Origin: Rhyacophila brunnea
Taxonomy: Eukaryota > Arthropoda > Insecta > Trichoptera > Rhyacophilidae
DNA length: 64,000 bases
Reading direction: 5' to 3'
Assembly (NCBI GenBank): GCA_022495005.1
Contig: JAGYXB010002069.1
Span: forward strand, 1,488,001 to 1,552,000
The position numbers and the translations under genes were made by a program. Below, one piece after another: positions 34,888-46,168 of the stretch. The first letter of the stretch is position 1. Each line of letters starts with the position of its first letter. The notes under the pieces were generated by a model. That model was not told where the DNA came from. It was given only the letters and a program-made list of their open reading frames with translations, and ran no database searches.

Positions 34888-36662
34888 GCTCATAGGCCTG
34901 TTGCGAAGGCTCCCATTTGCACGTATGTGCAATCACAAAGCATAGCAACACCTAGGCAATCATCGATCCGATTATAATCACGATCCCGCGTAATTAATTT
35001 GCATATCAATTCCGATATTAATATCCGCGGCTGTTCCGCGCGCGGCGTGTCCGAATCGGTATTCTGGCAGCTTTCCTGCTCTCACATACGACGGCATCTC
35101 TGTCATATGTGTAGAAATCGATTTCGCGATACAAATTTGCTCGCTTTGCAGTGACAGAGCCCCTCTCGCTCGCGTGTATGGCGGCATCACGCTCACGCGC
35201 GACGGGAGAATCGGATCAATGATTTTGGTCGATCAAGGAGACCACGTACTGGAATAAAGTGCGGGAAATCTTTGATCGGCTAGGTATGAGTATGTACTAA
35301 GCAATTATTACTGCCTATATGTTTGGTTGACGGAATGACATCCGTCAACTAGTCGTAAGTATGTGCCTGTGGCGACACCGAGCTATATTAGTTGTTAATG
35401 TGAGAAAGATTGCGCGACCAATACATTTATATATTAGAATCAAGTAACTTCCCCGCTTGATATTGTTTTATATTAAGCTTTTATTTTGTAGTTAAATTAC
35501 CAATCTACCGAGTTCATATTCTTAGACCAACGTCAAGTAGGTATTCAGGCCGTCGGGGCGCCTCAAAGTTGAGCCCCCCAACGGTAGTTGGCCGAAGGAT
35601 TGGTATGCGCTGTCGAAGGCCTGGTGCCACAAATATGCCAAGTTAACCACTGGCATATGACGCCTTATCATCCAGGCTAACTTTGTAGTACTCTTGTTTC
35701 TGGGTGAGAGGTACCTTCGCGCCGCTAGGGCCCGCAAAGCCGGCCGCCGCGGGAACGCCCCTCCCTCAGCCATGAAGAGCGCCACCACGCGGGGGGTGTG
35801 CTGTATCGATAGGTAATTCAACCACGAATCCGTCGATGCCTCGCACGCCTTCGTAGGTGCGTTTTTCGTGGGGCTGGCCCAGAAACACTGCGGTACTGCT
35901 ACATCAATTACACGCTCTCAGTACTCCTAGGTACTCGAAGGACGTATGTGACGAGTGAGCGACGCCGCCCACCGGCGAGCGTCGACTCGCGCCCATAATT
36001 TTACTTAGTCGGCCCTTACGTAGATGTCGCGGGTAATTAGTCATTGTACAATTTCCGCCACTCTCGTAAGGAAACCGTTAATTAATTTTGTCACCCGAAA
36101 AACGTTGAGCTAAGGGATGAAATCGGCCAGATTTGCATATAAACCCACTATTTTGAATTTCAATATCAGTCTTCGCTCTCGTTTACGACCCTGAACCCTG
36201 CGAAGGTCAGCGGCGTAATTTTATCCGAATTTTTACATACAAGTCGCTGAGACTTGGGAAGAAGTATTCGCCAGGGTACAAATACCTATTGGTCGATACT
36301 CGTACGTCGGTACTTACGCGAAGTGTCAGTCAGCGACTTAGTCGTTCTGTGCATAATTTTCATTTCTCATTACCGGACTCGGTCCTCAACCTTTTTGGAC
36401 AGTGACCTGCGCTCGCGCAATCTCGCTCGCAACTTATAATAAATAATTCTTAACAACTTAGTTTCTCTTATAATAATTTGTGGTTCTGAACTTTCGTAAT
36501 TTGAACTTTTGTTTATTTTTATGTGATTGTGGGACTTAATAAATTGTTTTAATATCGTGAAATTTCTTTTACTGGACTATAACAAGTGCCTACCTGTTCT
36601 TCCTACATCTGAATGTACCTCCACTCCAGGCCCGGAGCTAGCCGAGGATTCGGAGGCCTACA
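34888..36662 (+). repeat. LTR E, right part
   Basis: It continues GCTCATAGGCCTGTTG after the transposon and ends GGAGGCCTACA. Together with 29283-29803 and one ATAT it makes an LTR of about 2296 bp, nearly identical to LTR D. A minus-strand frame of 99 codons at 35522-35821 recurs in LTRs B and F. Confidence 0.9.
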
Positions 36663-36665
36663 TCG

Positions 36666-36676
36666 TGGCGCCCAAC
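36666..36676 (+). promoter_or_regulatory. Primer-binding site of Gypsy copy 2
   Basis: TGGCGCCCAAC, 3 bp after LTR E, matches the 3' end of tRNA-Lys. It is identical in position and sequence to that of copy 1. Confidence 0.85.
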
Positions 36677-37072
36677 ATTATGGTGCTGTCCAGGTCGCAT
36701 TAACCTGGCCGGATCCCAAGCCCTGAGATCCACTACAGCATCAAAAATAAATAAAATAGTGAGTACGATTTTGGTAAAATAACATTTGTGTACCAAGCTC
36801 ACAGGAAGAGCAGAGTAGTGCGAATAAGTGTAACTTCAGACATTTTCAAAAAAAAAAACTATATATAAAAAAAAAAAAAAAAAAAGTTAAAAACACTTGT
36901 AGAAATTTTTCGGATTAATAAAAACACTTATAAAAATTTTGTGAAAATCCAAAACACTTGTAAAAAAAAAAAAAAAAAAAAAACACTTGTAAAAATTTTT
37001 CGGATTAAAAAAGACTTATAAAAAAATTTTGTGCTAAAATAAAAACACAACGTAAAGTCTAAAAAGGCTCGC
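36677..37072 (+). other. A-rich leader of Gypsy copy 2
   Basis: The same leader as in copy 1, with the repeated ACACTTGTA..CGGATTAA unit and long A runs that differ only in length. Confidence 0.7.
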
Positions 37073-38119
37073 ATGTACACGCGGTCCAAAGCGCGCCGAG
37101 CATACTCAACCGACAGTGACAGCGACATCACAACCATGCCTCGCCCAGCTGAGGAACCCACTGTCAGCGGACCATCAGACATCTTCGGCGTGCCTGAGTT
37201 TCAGGACGGCCAGATCTTCCCAGAGGACAGTCCACGGACAGATATTACGGTCGAGAGTGGACGGCCGAGACGAGAAGTACCCGAGGATGACGGCAGGAGG
37301 CCGTACGCCCCGAAACCGGAGCTAAAGACTACGTTCACGGGGGACCCGCGACAACGGTTCGCGACGTTCATTGAAGACTGCGAGGACTATTTTAAAGAAT
37401 CAAAGTGTCCTCAGAACTGCCGCGTCAAAGAAGCCATAAGCCGCCTAGAAGGAGAGGCGAAGGCGTGGGGACGAGAGTTCGACCCCGCCGATTCCTGGGA
37501 GGCCTTTAAGGAGGATGGCATCCTCCACTTTGAGTCTTTTGCCCGTCGTCAGAGGCAACGGATAGACCTGCTGGTAAGGCGCCAGAGGCCGGAGATGACG
37601 CCATACCGGTTCCTCCGTCAGAAGGCGGAACTGGCAGCAGTACTCATGCCTGATATGAAGCCGGAGGTGATGGGGCAGACGTTTCACTTCCTGCTGACGG
37701 GGGCCGATCAAATACGAGTGGATCGCATCCAATGGAGGACGATGGCACAGCTCGTTGCTGCTGCCAAAACCCTCAACTTGCTGCCCGACGAGCCTACTGG
37801 AGGCCGTCAGTCATATCAATCGACGTCGAAGCAGCCGCCGCCGCCATGCATATTGTGTGGTGGCTGCAACACGGAGACGAAGAGGCCACCCAACAACGAC
37901 AATTGGAGGGACCGGCCGCAGACCGGACAGAAGGCAGCAGCTCGACAGGATGACAGGGGAGAAGAGGAGGCGCCAAGGCGCCAGGGGCCCACCAACCGTG
38001 GCGGGTACCAAGGCGGACGAGGCAGAGGCGGTGGCAACCGTGGCGATCGCCGCGCAGCCAGCGTCCAGCGTCAGGCGGCACCGGAGGAGCGCCGTCAGGA
38101 GCAGTCCCGCCCCGAATGA
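37073..38119 (+). CDS. gag: Gypsy copy 2 Gag
   Basis: 348 codons, identical in protein sequence to copy 1. It comprises a basic N-terminus, an acidic/Pro linker, a capsid-like helical part (about residues 85-235), a short Cys cluster and a C-terminal RGG-rich tail, and should form the virus-like particle of the retrotransposon. It ends in TGA at 38117-38119 (context GAA-TGA-GGA). The next codons are open in the same frame straight into pol, so Pol is probably made by readthrough of this TGA or by reinitiation rather than by frameshifting. Confidence 0.92.
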   Translation: MYTRSKARRAYSTDSDSDITTMPRPAEEPTVSGPSDIFGVPEFQDGQIFPEDSPRTDITVESGRPRREVPEDDGRRPYAPKPELKTTFTGDPRQRFATFIEDCEDYFKESKCPQNCRVKEAISRLEGEAKAWGREFDPADSWEAFKEDGILHFESFARRQRQRIDLLVRRQRPEMTPYRFLRQKAELAAVLMPDMKPEVMGQTFHFLLTGADQIRVDRIQWRTMAQLVAAAKTLNLLPDEPTGGRQSYQSTSKQPPPPCILCGGCNTETKRPPNNDNWRDRPQTGQKAAARQDDRGEEEAPRRQGPTNRGGYQGGRGRGGGNRGDRRAASVQRQAAPEERRQEQSRPE

Positions 38120-41100
38120 GGACGCACCCCGACGCCGGCGACCCATTGTCGGCTCCAAGAAGGACGTCGGTCCGACGGGCCCCGACAACGAGTGAGAGTG
38201 AGCAGTGTCAAGTGTAGAGACGACCACCATACGCCTACGCAAGACATTGTTCACGACTTGCGAGCACTGGCGGTGATAAACAATGACCGTGCCGGTGTGA
38301 TTAATAGTTTAAGGACAGCGAAAGCTAAGCAATTCAAACCCAAGGACAATTCGATTGCCGAGGTGCCGCGTAAGACTGAATCTGGTCGCGGTAGTATTAA
38401 TTTTTGTATGTATAATAAACATGTTGATGTTCCAGTGGCCCGGAGGGACGCGCGACCAAATGTCAATTATGCCCCTACGCATGTGAGCACGCCACTACCA
38501 GGTGCGGGCAACATTCATGTGGGGGCTGAAGTGAACGCGTCGGATGCCAACCCTGGAACCATGGGCCATCTGGTTCGAGCCGTAAGAAGCCCGAACCCCA
38601 AGACCTTCGGGTCTGACCAGTGGAAGGCATTGCCCCCTGGTCACGATGATGGCCACATCGACACCAAATATTTTTATAATAAGATAACTTTGTTAAGATT
38701 AGGATATGTTGACAGCACAGAGTGGGACGATGGGCACGGTAAGTATCGTATGCCCATCCCGGGCGAACGCGGCCGGCGAGACTCCAGCACTACACGAGCC
38801 AACCAGAGCTCGACCGGAACGGCAAGTAGCTCGGGTCGCGTCAAAGTTGACGACGGCCCCTTTGTGCTGTTTAACCCCAGTAATTGTAGCGCCGACTCTG
38901 GCACCCCTTGTTTAACCCGCACTAAAATTTACAAGGCTGAGGCTGGCCAACTAAAAACTAAAATCAGTAGCAATAACATTGTATATAATAACCCCATGCA
39001 CAATAGCCGAATAAACGCCGAACCATCCGTTACCGCCCCCACACCGCTCGATCCGAACATCGCGACACCCCTCGATAGGTGTGCGAATGACGACGAAAAG
39101 TGTGGAATAAATTGTGTTAAATGTGTTGTAATTAATGATGTGTATTATAATAAGTGTGAATTAACTAGTGTAAGTGTAGATAATGAGAAGGTGATAAATA
39201 GTGTTAGTGTTAAAAATAATATAAATAGTGTTAATAATGTACATAGCCCTACCGACGTGGAAGTGGAGCTATTCGATGGCGAGTCAGCAGTGCGGAACGC
39301 CACCGTGGTCGACGACGAGGCTTCAGCGGGGGTATATAGTGTCTGGGGGGCCACTCCGGAATTAAAGGGAGGGCACCTCCTCACACTACCCTTCCGCATA
39401 GGAGAGAACGAACAGGAGTATGAAGCCGTCATTGACACGGGAGCTACGCACACTTTGCTGCGTAGCGATCTGTATCCCCATAAAATAGTGCCGTGCGGGA
39501 AACCGCAAACTTTAGTAACGGCCGGGGGCGGATCGCTGCGTACCGAAGGGGTCGTTACCGTAAAGGGCTACCTTAGGGATAGCCCGATAGTGGTGCAGGC
39601 CCTTCTGGTCAGAGACCTACATGTCCCATTTTTGATGGGACTAGACTGGCTGGAGGCGCAGCAGGCAGTGGTAGACATGAAGCGCCGCTGCATCCACTAT
39701 GGTGACGACCTGCGACAGACGCTGTATAGCAGGACGCTTCGGAAGCCCTTGCCGGGAGGTCCGATCCAGACCGCGGAACTAGCGCCCGGAATTCCCGATT
39801 CAGCCCGCATCGCCTTGACGAAAGTCTTGGAGGACTTCGCGGACCGTTTCGCCGAGACCGGTCCTTTGTGCCGTACAACGGAAGTGAGGGTTTTCCTGAA
39901 GAACCCTACTCCGTTCCGTCTCGGTCCCTTCCGTCAGTCGGAGCAAAAGAAGCGACAGATTCAGGAGGACGTTGAGCAGATGATGGCAGACGGGGTCATT
40001 GAACCGAGCTCCAGTCCATATCTGAGCCCAGTGGTACTGGTACCGAAGAAGGACGGGTCCACAAGGTTTTGTGTGGATTATCGGCGGCTGAATTCGCAGA
40101 CGGAGGATGAAGCGACCACGCTACCGTTAATCCTAGAGACCTTGAAGGACCTAGGAACCGCTAAGGTATTCAGTTCACTGGATCTCCGCCATGGTTACTG
40201 GCAGCTCAAGTTACACCCGGAAACCAAACCTTTGACGGCCTTTGCGACAGCTGATGGAGGCTGCTACCAGTTTCGTGTTCTCCCTTTTGGGTTGAAGCAG
40301 GCTGTGGGAGCTTTTCAGCGGTTGATGTCGCAGGAGGTCCTGATCGGTTTGGTCAACAAGATCTGTCTCGTCTACCTCGACGATATAATTGTCTATAGTC
40401 GCAACTGGGAAGAACAAGCGCAGCATTTGAGGCTCGTGTTCGAAAGACTGCAATTCCACGAATTGCGAGTCGCCCCAAAGAAATGCCAGATTGGGAGGCA
40501 GGCTGTGGATTACCTGGGACACCATATCACGGAGACGGGTAATGAGCCCCAGGAACACCACCTTGCCGAAGTGGAATCGGCTGCGGTGCCAAAAACGAGG
40601 CGAGATGTGCGCGCTTTTCTGGGCCTGTGTAACTGGCTCAGAGAATACGTGCCGCATTTTGCTGAGATGGCGGTGCCTCTGACGAGACTACTTCGCTCAA
40701 CTGTGCGATTTCAATGGGGAGACGAAGCGGAGGTCGCCTTTCGTCGAATAAAGGACGCTTTAAAGCAGCCTTTGAGATTGGCTAGACCCGATTTTGAGAG
40801 GCCCTTCTGCCTCCAGACGGACGCCAGTGGGCATGGCATCGCGGCCGTATTGTTCCAACCACGGGACGATGGCGGGCGCGATGTCATCTCCTACGCGAGC
40901 AAGCGCGTCAACGAAACGGAAGCTCGTTATCATATTAACGAACTGGAAGCCATGGCCGCCGTATGGGGTATAACCAAATACCGCGGCTACTTGGAAGACA
41001 GGAAGTTCAAATTGATAACGGACAACCAGGCGTTGACGTGGTTGAACACCGCCAAGAACCAGAAGGGTAAACTCGCTAGGTGGGCGATTCTGCTCTCGGA

Positions 41101-42970
41101 ATACAATTTCGAGACAGAACACTGCCCCGGCAGTGAGAACCACTTAGCGGATCACCTCTCGAGATTTCCGCAAGGACCAGCGGGTGCAACTCTTAGTCCG
41201 GAAGAGGAATGCGCCCGTATTGAAGCACCGACGAGACGACCGGAAGCTACGGCGATGTTGCTTATCATGGTAAACATCCGGGAGGAAGTAATTGAGAAGC
41301 AGAAGACCGACCCACGCATTATGGCGACAGTCGCGCTTTTCAATTCTCCCGACAATGCGGGAAGACGACCCGCCGGACTAGCCGTAAGGGACGGAATGCT
41401 GGTAAGGATTAGCAGTCGGATGGATCCGCAGCTAGTCGTACCAGCCGGCACAAGGGAGGATGTAATGAGGATATACCACGACCAGAGCGGGCATCCAGGT
41501 GCCGCAGAAACCGACCGCTCTATTAAGGAGTGGTATCACTGGAAGAAGAGACGGCGTGACGTCGAAAGGTACGTCCGTAGTTGCGAGGTGTGCGCCACTC
41601 GGAAGAGGGCTGCCCCGCAACCTCCGGCACCTCAGACTTCGCATATGGAAGCAGTGAGGCCATGGGAGATCCTGGCGTTAGATTTGATGGGACCATACCC
41701 AACGACCAGTCGTCGCAACAAGTATTTACTTGTGATGACTGACATGTTCTCCCGATGGGTGGAAGCCTTCGTGATGCGATCCGCGACGGTGTCGGCGATC
41801 TTACCATATGTGGAAAATCAGATCCTGAAACGTTATGGTTATCCGCGAGCGATTCTGACGGATAACAGGACTCAATTTGATCATCCTAGGTGGCGGATGG
41901 CTTTGGAAAAATGGGGAATCAAACATTGGACGACGGCGATTTATATGCCGCGCTGTAACCCCACCGAACGCCGAAACCAGGAGATCAAAAAGGGTCTCCG
42001 TGTCCGTCTAGCGAGCGATGACCATGACAAATGGGATCTGCACGTTCCAGACATTATGTACGATCTCCGATGCCGGAGGAACGCCGCGACTGGGTTTTCG
42101 CCCGCGGAAGTGCTATGGGGGTTCCCGATCTGCCGACCGGGACACTTCAGCAACCCACTGCGGACAGAACTCGATGATGAGGTCCGGTTAGATAGGGAAG
42201 AGATGAACGCGGCGGTATCGGCCAACCAAGCGGCGTACTTCAGAAGGCGAGGTACCGAGCCGACCACCGGTCCGCTGACGTTCGAGACAGGTGACCAGGT
42301 GTACACGAAAGAACACCCGAAGAAGAGGCCAGGCGCATGCGCCGGCCTAGATGCAAAGTGGAGTGGTCCTCACACTATATTAATGAAAGTCGGACGAACT
42401 CAATACTTTGTAAATCGACGTGGCAGGCCCTATAAATTCCACGTCGATCAACTCCGACGTTACCTACCTCCTGTGGCCACGGGAGCCGAGGTAACTGACG
42501 AGGGGGCAGACGATTCGGTGACGCCCCCAGCGCCACCGGACGTCACTTCCGCAAGCTTGGGTGACAGTACCGAACCGGTCGGACCGTCAAGCATCCCAAC
42601 AGCGGAAGAAGGAGTCGACTATGACTCCGACACGGACGACGAGATTGGGGAAACCCAAGGAGTGGATGGCGTGGTTCATACAATCGACCCCGCGCCATCA
42701 GGGGAGTATCGCCCGTGGGAGATGGGGGACGATACGAGGGGACGCACGTCACCAGGACCGGCGTCTCCAGAAAACCCCGAGGCTGACGGCCGCACTACGG
42801 TGCCCGGCGCCAGCGGGAGCCTTGGAAACCGGAAGAGTGTGTTAGATGACGTCCTAGACGACACACCTTTCAGGACAAGGCCTCCCAGACGAGAGTTCCG
42901 CTTGGCAGGACGCACGGGAAAGCGGCGCCCAAAAGGGTCCGTTCTACCGGCGTCCGCGGACGTACGGTAG
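38120..42970 (+). CDS. pol: Gypsy copy 2 Pol, uninterrupted
   Basis: This frame is shared with gag and is open from the codon after the gag TGA to 42970; the first near-initiation codon is a GTG at 38192. Counting from 38192 (1592 residues): an unassigned N-terminal spacer with an Asn/Val/Ser-rich part; aspartic protease with D-T-G-A at 415; reverse transcriptase with Y-L-D-D at 728-731; RNase H with catalytic Asp at 877; integrase with H-x5-H and C-x2-C ligands and Asp 1164, Asp 1224, Glu 1259 (D-x59-D-x34-E); then a C-terminal module with S-G-P-H-T-I-L and a disordered acidic tail. The domain order PR-RT-RH-IN defines Ty3/Gypsy. The usual D-N-G after the second Asp is D-N-R. There is no env. 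This is the only copy in the window with full coding capacity. Confidence 0.95.
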   Translation, partial: GRTPTPATHCRLQEGRRSDGPRQRVRVSSVKCRDDHHTPTQDIVHDLRALAVINNDRAGVINSLRTAKAKQFKPKDNSIAEVPRKTESGRGSINFCMYNKHVDVPVARRDARPNVNYAPTHVSTPLPGAGNIHVGAEVNASDANPGTMGHLVRAVRSPNPKTFGSDQWKALPPGHDDGHIDTKYFYNKITLLRLGYVDSTEWDDGHGKYRMPIPGERGRRDSSTTRANQSSTGTASSSGRVKVDDGPFVLFNPSNCSADSGTPCLTRTKIYKAEAGQLKTKISSNNIVYNNPMHNSRINAEPSVTAPTPLDPNIATPLDRCANDDEKCGINCVKCVVINDVYYNKCELTSVSVDNEKVINSVSVKNNINSVNNVHSPTDVEVELFDGESAVRNATVVDDEASAGVYSVWGATPELKGGHLLTLPFRIGENEQEYEAVIDTGATHTLLRSDLYPHKIVPCGKPQTLVTAGGGSLRTEGVVTVKGYLRDSPIVVQALLVRDLHVPFLMGLDWLEAQQAVVDMKRRCIHYGDDLRQTLYSRTLRKPLPGGPIQTAELAPGIPDSARIALTKVLEDFADRFAETGPLCRTTEVRVFLKNPTPFRLGPFRQSEQKKRQIQEDVEQMMADGVIEPSSSPYLSPVVLVPKKDGSTRFCVDYRRLNSQTEDEATTLPLILETLKDLGTAKVFSSLDLRHGYWQLKLHPETKPLTAFATADGGCYQFRVLPFGLKQAVGAFQRLMSQEVLIGLVNKICLVYLDDIIVYSRNWEEQAQHLRLVFERLQFHELRVAPKKCQIGRQAVDYLGHHITETGNEPQEHHLAEVESAAVPKTRRDVRAFLGLCNWLREYVPHFAEMAVPLTRLLRSTVRFQWGDEAEVAFRRIKDALKQPLRLARPDFERPFCLQTDASGHGIAAVLFQPRDDGGRDVISYASKRVNETEARYHINELEAMAAVWGITKYRGYLEDRKFKLITDNQALTWLNTAKNQKGKLARWAILLSEYNFETEHCPGSENHLADHLSRFPQGPAGATLSPEEECARIEAPTRRPEATAMLLIMVNIREEVIEKQKTDPRIMATVALFNSPDNAGRRPAGLAVRDGMLVRISSRMDPQLVVPAGTREDVMRIYHDQSGHPGAAETDRSIKEWYHWKKRRRDVERYVRSCEVCATRKRAAPQPPAPQTSHMEAVRPWEILALDLMGPYPTTSRRNKYLLVMTDMFSRWVEAFVMRSATVSAILPYVENQILKRYGYPRAILTDNRTQFDHPRWRMALEKWGIKHWTTAIYMPRCNPTERRNQEIKKGLRVRLASDDHDKWDLHVPDIMYDLRCRRNAATGFSPAEVLWGFPICRPGHFSNPLRTELDDEVRLDREEMNAAVSANQAAYFRRRGTEPTTGPLTFETGDQVYTKEHPKKRPGACAGLDAKWSGPHTILMKVGRTQYFVNRRGRPYKFHVDQLRRYLPPVATGAEVTDEGADDSVTPPAPPDVTSASLGDSTEPVGPSSIPTAEEGVDYDSDTDDEIGETQGVDGVVHTIDPAPSGEYRPWEMGDDTRGRTSPGPASPENPEADGRTTVPGASGSLGNRKSVLDDVLDDTPFRTRPPRREFRLAGRTGKRRPKGSVLPASADVR

Positions 42971-43817
42971 GAGCCCAGAACTATACGTCGTTGTTTACTA
43001 CCGCTATCCGGATGCGCGCAAGAAGAGTCACGCACGTAAGGCAACTAGTTGTGGGTCAAAGGAGTGCACGCCTTAGCCCAATAAAGCTCTCAAACGGAAG
43101 GCTCTTACGTGACGTGACAGCAAAGACACCGCGCGCATAGATGGGACAGAGGCCCAGGGTAGCGGAGTACTCACACGGGTATGAGTTGGGTTCCACCGCG
43201 TCGAAATGGAGTAAGCGGAACGGCGATATTTTTTTTGTTTTTTTTTTTTACTAATATCTATCGCGCATGTACATTTTGTCTCTTTGTTGTATATAATAAA
43301 AACCATGTATGTACCAGCGACGTCGAGGATACGACCGGGGGAATCTCCCTGGCGTATGATTCTGCAGGTCCCAGAACGGGCTGCCTGGCTCACACCGGGA
43401 AACCTGTACACCCACCCCTGACGATGGACTGGTGGAAAGATACTTTCTTAAGATCTTGTCCTAGTAAACACTCCACGTCAGGAGGGTGACAGGCAGACTA
43501 TTTCGTCACCAGCAGCCCGGGAATGAATTACTTAAAATCCTATTTTGCATTGTATAAAATTTCGTTTTTTTTCGTTTTTTCTTATATTCTTGTACCCGAC
43601 TCTGGGCCAATAAATAAACAATAATTACCCTTTTTCTTGTCATGTGCATGCCGTAGCGGTTATAAGTATTTTAGATATCTTCTTTTTTTTGTAAGTTTGA
43701 TAGTTATTTCGTTTTTTGTCTATGCATGTACTGTTTGTTTTGTGAGGCGGAGCCAAGGGGGCCGGTGGCTAATTGCGGTCAGATCCTGGCGGTGGTTTTG
43801 CTTTGGTTGGGGGGATT
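42971..43817 (+). other. 3' noncoding region and polypurine tract of Gypsy copy 2
   Basis: 847 bp without a supported gene, matching 28427-29282. It contains AATAAA (43610-43615) and GGTTGGGGGGA immediately before LTR F. Confidence 0.7.
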
Positions 43818-46168
43818 TGTCACTGACAGGTTTTTCCGCCCCTGTGGGGGGCGCTCCCATAAGGAGTAGTGCCACCCAGCCGCTCGGTCTGACCCTGGTA
43901 GTCAATGCGCCACCGATGAAATGATGATGACCCTTGGCAAAGCTGAACAAAATATGTCATATGTTAAGTCCCGCAGTTTGCTCTGACAGGCCCCACGGCT
44001 TCTCAGAGTGAACTGTGGATGGTTAAGTCGGTCGCCACTGACCATGTAAATATAGGTAAGAGGTAATATAGTATAAGATTGAATTTTTTTATTGTCGAAT
44101 ATAATATGGTAAAGGGTAATTAAATTAAATATGATTTGTTTGTAATGATAATGTATAGTGTAAATTGTAATATAATATTCATATATAATGCAAAGGATTA
44201 AACGGTAATAAAGGGGGACTTATAGATGGGCGTTGATGGTATGTAAAATAAGATAATTAAGATGTACGTAATGATAAGGGCATATAGATCGATGTCGCTA
44301 CGCGTCGCACGTACACGGCACAGTAATTGTTAACATATGCTCATAGGCCTGTTGCGAAGGCTCCCATTTGCACGTATGTGCAATCACAAAGCATAGCAAC
44401 ACCTAGGCAATCATCGATCCGATTATGATCACGATCCCGCGTAATTAATTTACATATCAATTCCGTTCATTAATATCCGCGGTCATTCCGCGCGCGGCGT
44501 TTCCGAATCGGTATTCTGGCAGCTTTCCTGCTCCCACATACGACGGCGTCTCTGTCGTATGTGTAGAAATCGATTTCGCGATACAAATTTGCTCGCTTTG
44601 CAGTGACAGAGCCCCTCTCGCTCGCGTGTATGACGGCATCACGCTCACGCACGACGGGAGAATCGGATCAATGATTTTGGTCGATCAAGGAGACCACGTA
44701 CTGGAATAAAGTGCGGGAAATCTTTGATCGGCTAGGTATGAGTATGTTCTAAGCAATTATTACTGCCTATATGTTTGGTTGACGGAATGACATCCGTCAA
44801 CTAGTCGTAAGTATGTGCCCGTGGCGACACCGAGCTATATTAGTTGTTAATGTGAGAAAGATTGCGCGACCAATACATTTATATATTAGAATCAAGTAAC
44901 TTCCCCGCTTGATATTGTTTTATATTAAGCTTTTATTTTGTAGTTAAATTACCAATCTACCGAGTTCATATTCTTAGACCAACGTCAAGTAGGTATTCAG
45001 GCCGTCGGGGCGCCTCAAAGTTGAGCCCCCCAACGGCAGTTGGCCGAAGGACTGGTATGCGCTGTCGAAGGCCTGGTGCCGCAAATATGCCAAGTTAACC
45101 ACTGGCATATGACGCCTTATCATCCAGGCTAACTTTGTAGTACTCTTGTTTCTGGGTGAGAGGTACCTTCGCGCCGCTAGGGCCCGTAAAGCCGGCCTCC
45201 GCGGGAACGCCCCTCCCTCAGCCATGAAGAGCGCCACCACGCAGGGGGTGTGCTGTATCGATAGGTAATTCAACCACGAATCCGTCGATGCCTCGCACGC
45301 CTTCGTAGGTGCGTTTTTCGTGGGGCTGGCCCAGAAACACTGCAGTACTGCTACATCAATTACACGCTCTCGGTACTCCTAGGTACTCGAAGGACGTATG
45401 TGACGAGTGAGCGACGCCGCCCACCGACGAGCGTCGACTCGCGCCCATAATTTTACTTAGTCGGCCCTTACGTAGATGTCGCGGGTAATTAGTCATTGTA
45501 CAATTTCCGCCACTCTCGTAAGGAAACCGTTAATTAATTTTGTCACCCGAAAAACGTTGAGCTAAGGGATGAAATCGGCCAGATTTGCATATAAACCCAC
45601 TATTTTTAATTTCATTATCAGTCTTCGCTCACGTTTACGACCCTGAACCTGCGAAGGTCAGCGGCGTAATTTTATCCGGATTTTTATATACAAGTCGCTG
45701 AGACTTGTGAAGAGGTATTCGCCAGGGTACAAATACCTATTGGTCGATACTCGTACGTCGGTACCTACTGTCACTCTGACAGATCGCGAAGTGTCAGTCA
45801 GCGACTTAGTCGTTTTACGTATAATTTTTATTTCTCATTACCGGACCCGGTCCTCAACCTTTTCTGGACAGTGACCCGCGCTCGCGCAATCTCGCTTGCA
45901 ACTTATAATAAATAATTCCTAAATAAATAAATAATCAGTTCTATAATTAGTACTACATAATAACTTAGTTTCTCTATAATAATATTTTGATCATAAACTT
46001 TAGTAAATTGACTTTTTCTGTTGTATCGTGGTTATGGAACAATAAATTAGTATATAATATAGTGATTTGGTGTTTTTAATAACTATAATAAGTGCCTACC
46101 TGTTCTTCCAACATTTGAATGTACCTCCACTCCAGGCCCGGAGCTAGCCGAGGATTCGGAGGCCTACA
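43818..46168 (+). repeat. LTR F, 3' LTR of Gypsy copy 2 (2351 bp), mosaic
   Basis: It starts TGTCACTGACAGG and ends GGCCTACA. The first ~1.9 kb match LTRs D and E. From about 45760 it has the CTACTGTCACTCTGACAG block and a 3' end resembling LTR B (GATCATAAACTTTAGTAAATTGAC, then TTTTTAATAACTATAATAAGTGCC) instead of the D/E ending. The two LTRs of one insertion should be identical at birth, so this LTR is recombinant. The 3' flank (ACCC) shows no duplication of the flanks of D (CCAT) or C (TAAC). Confidence 0.88.
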
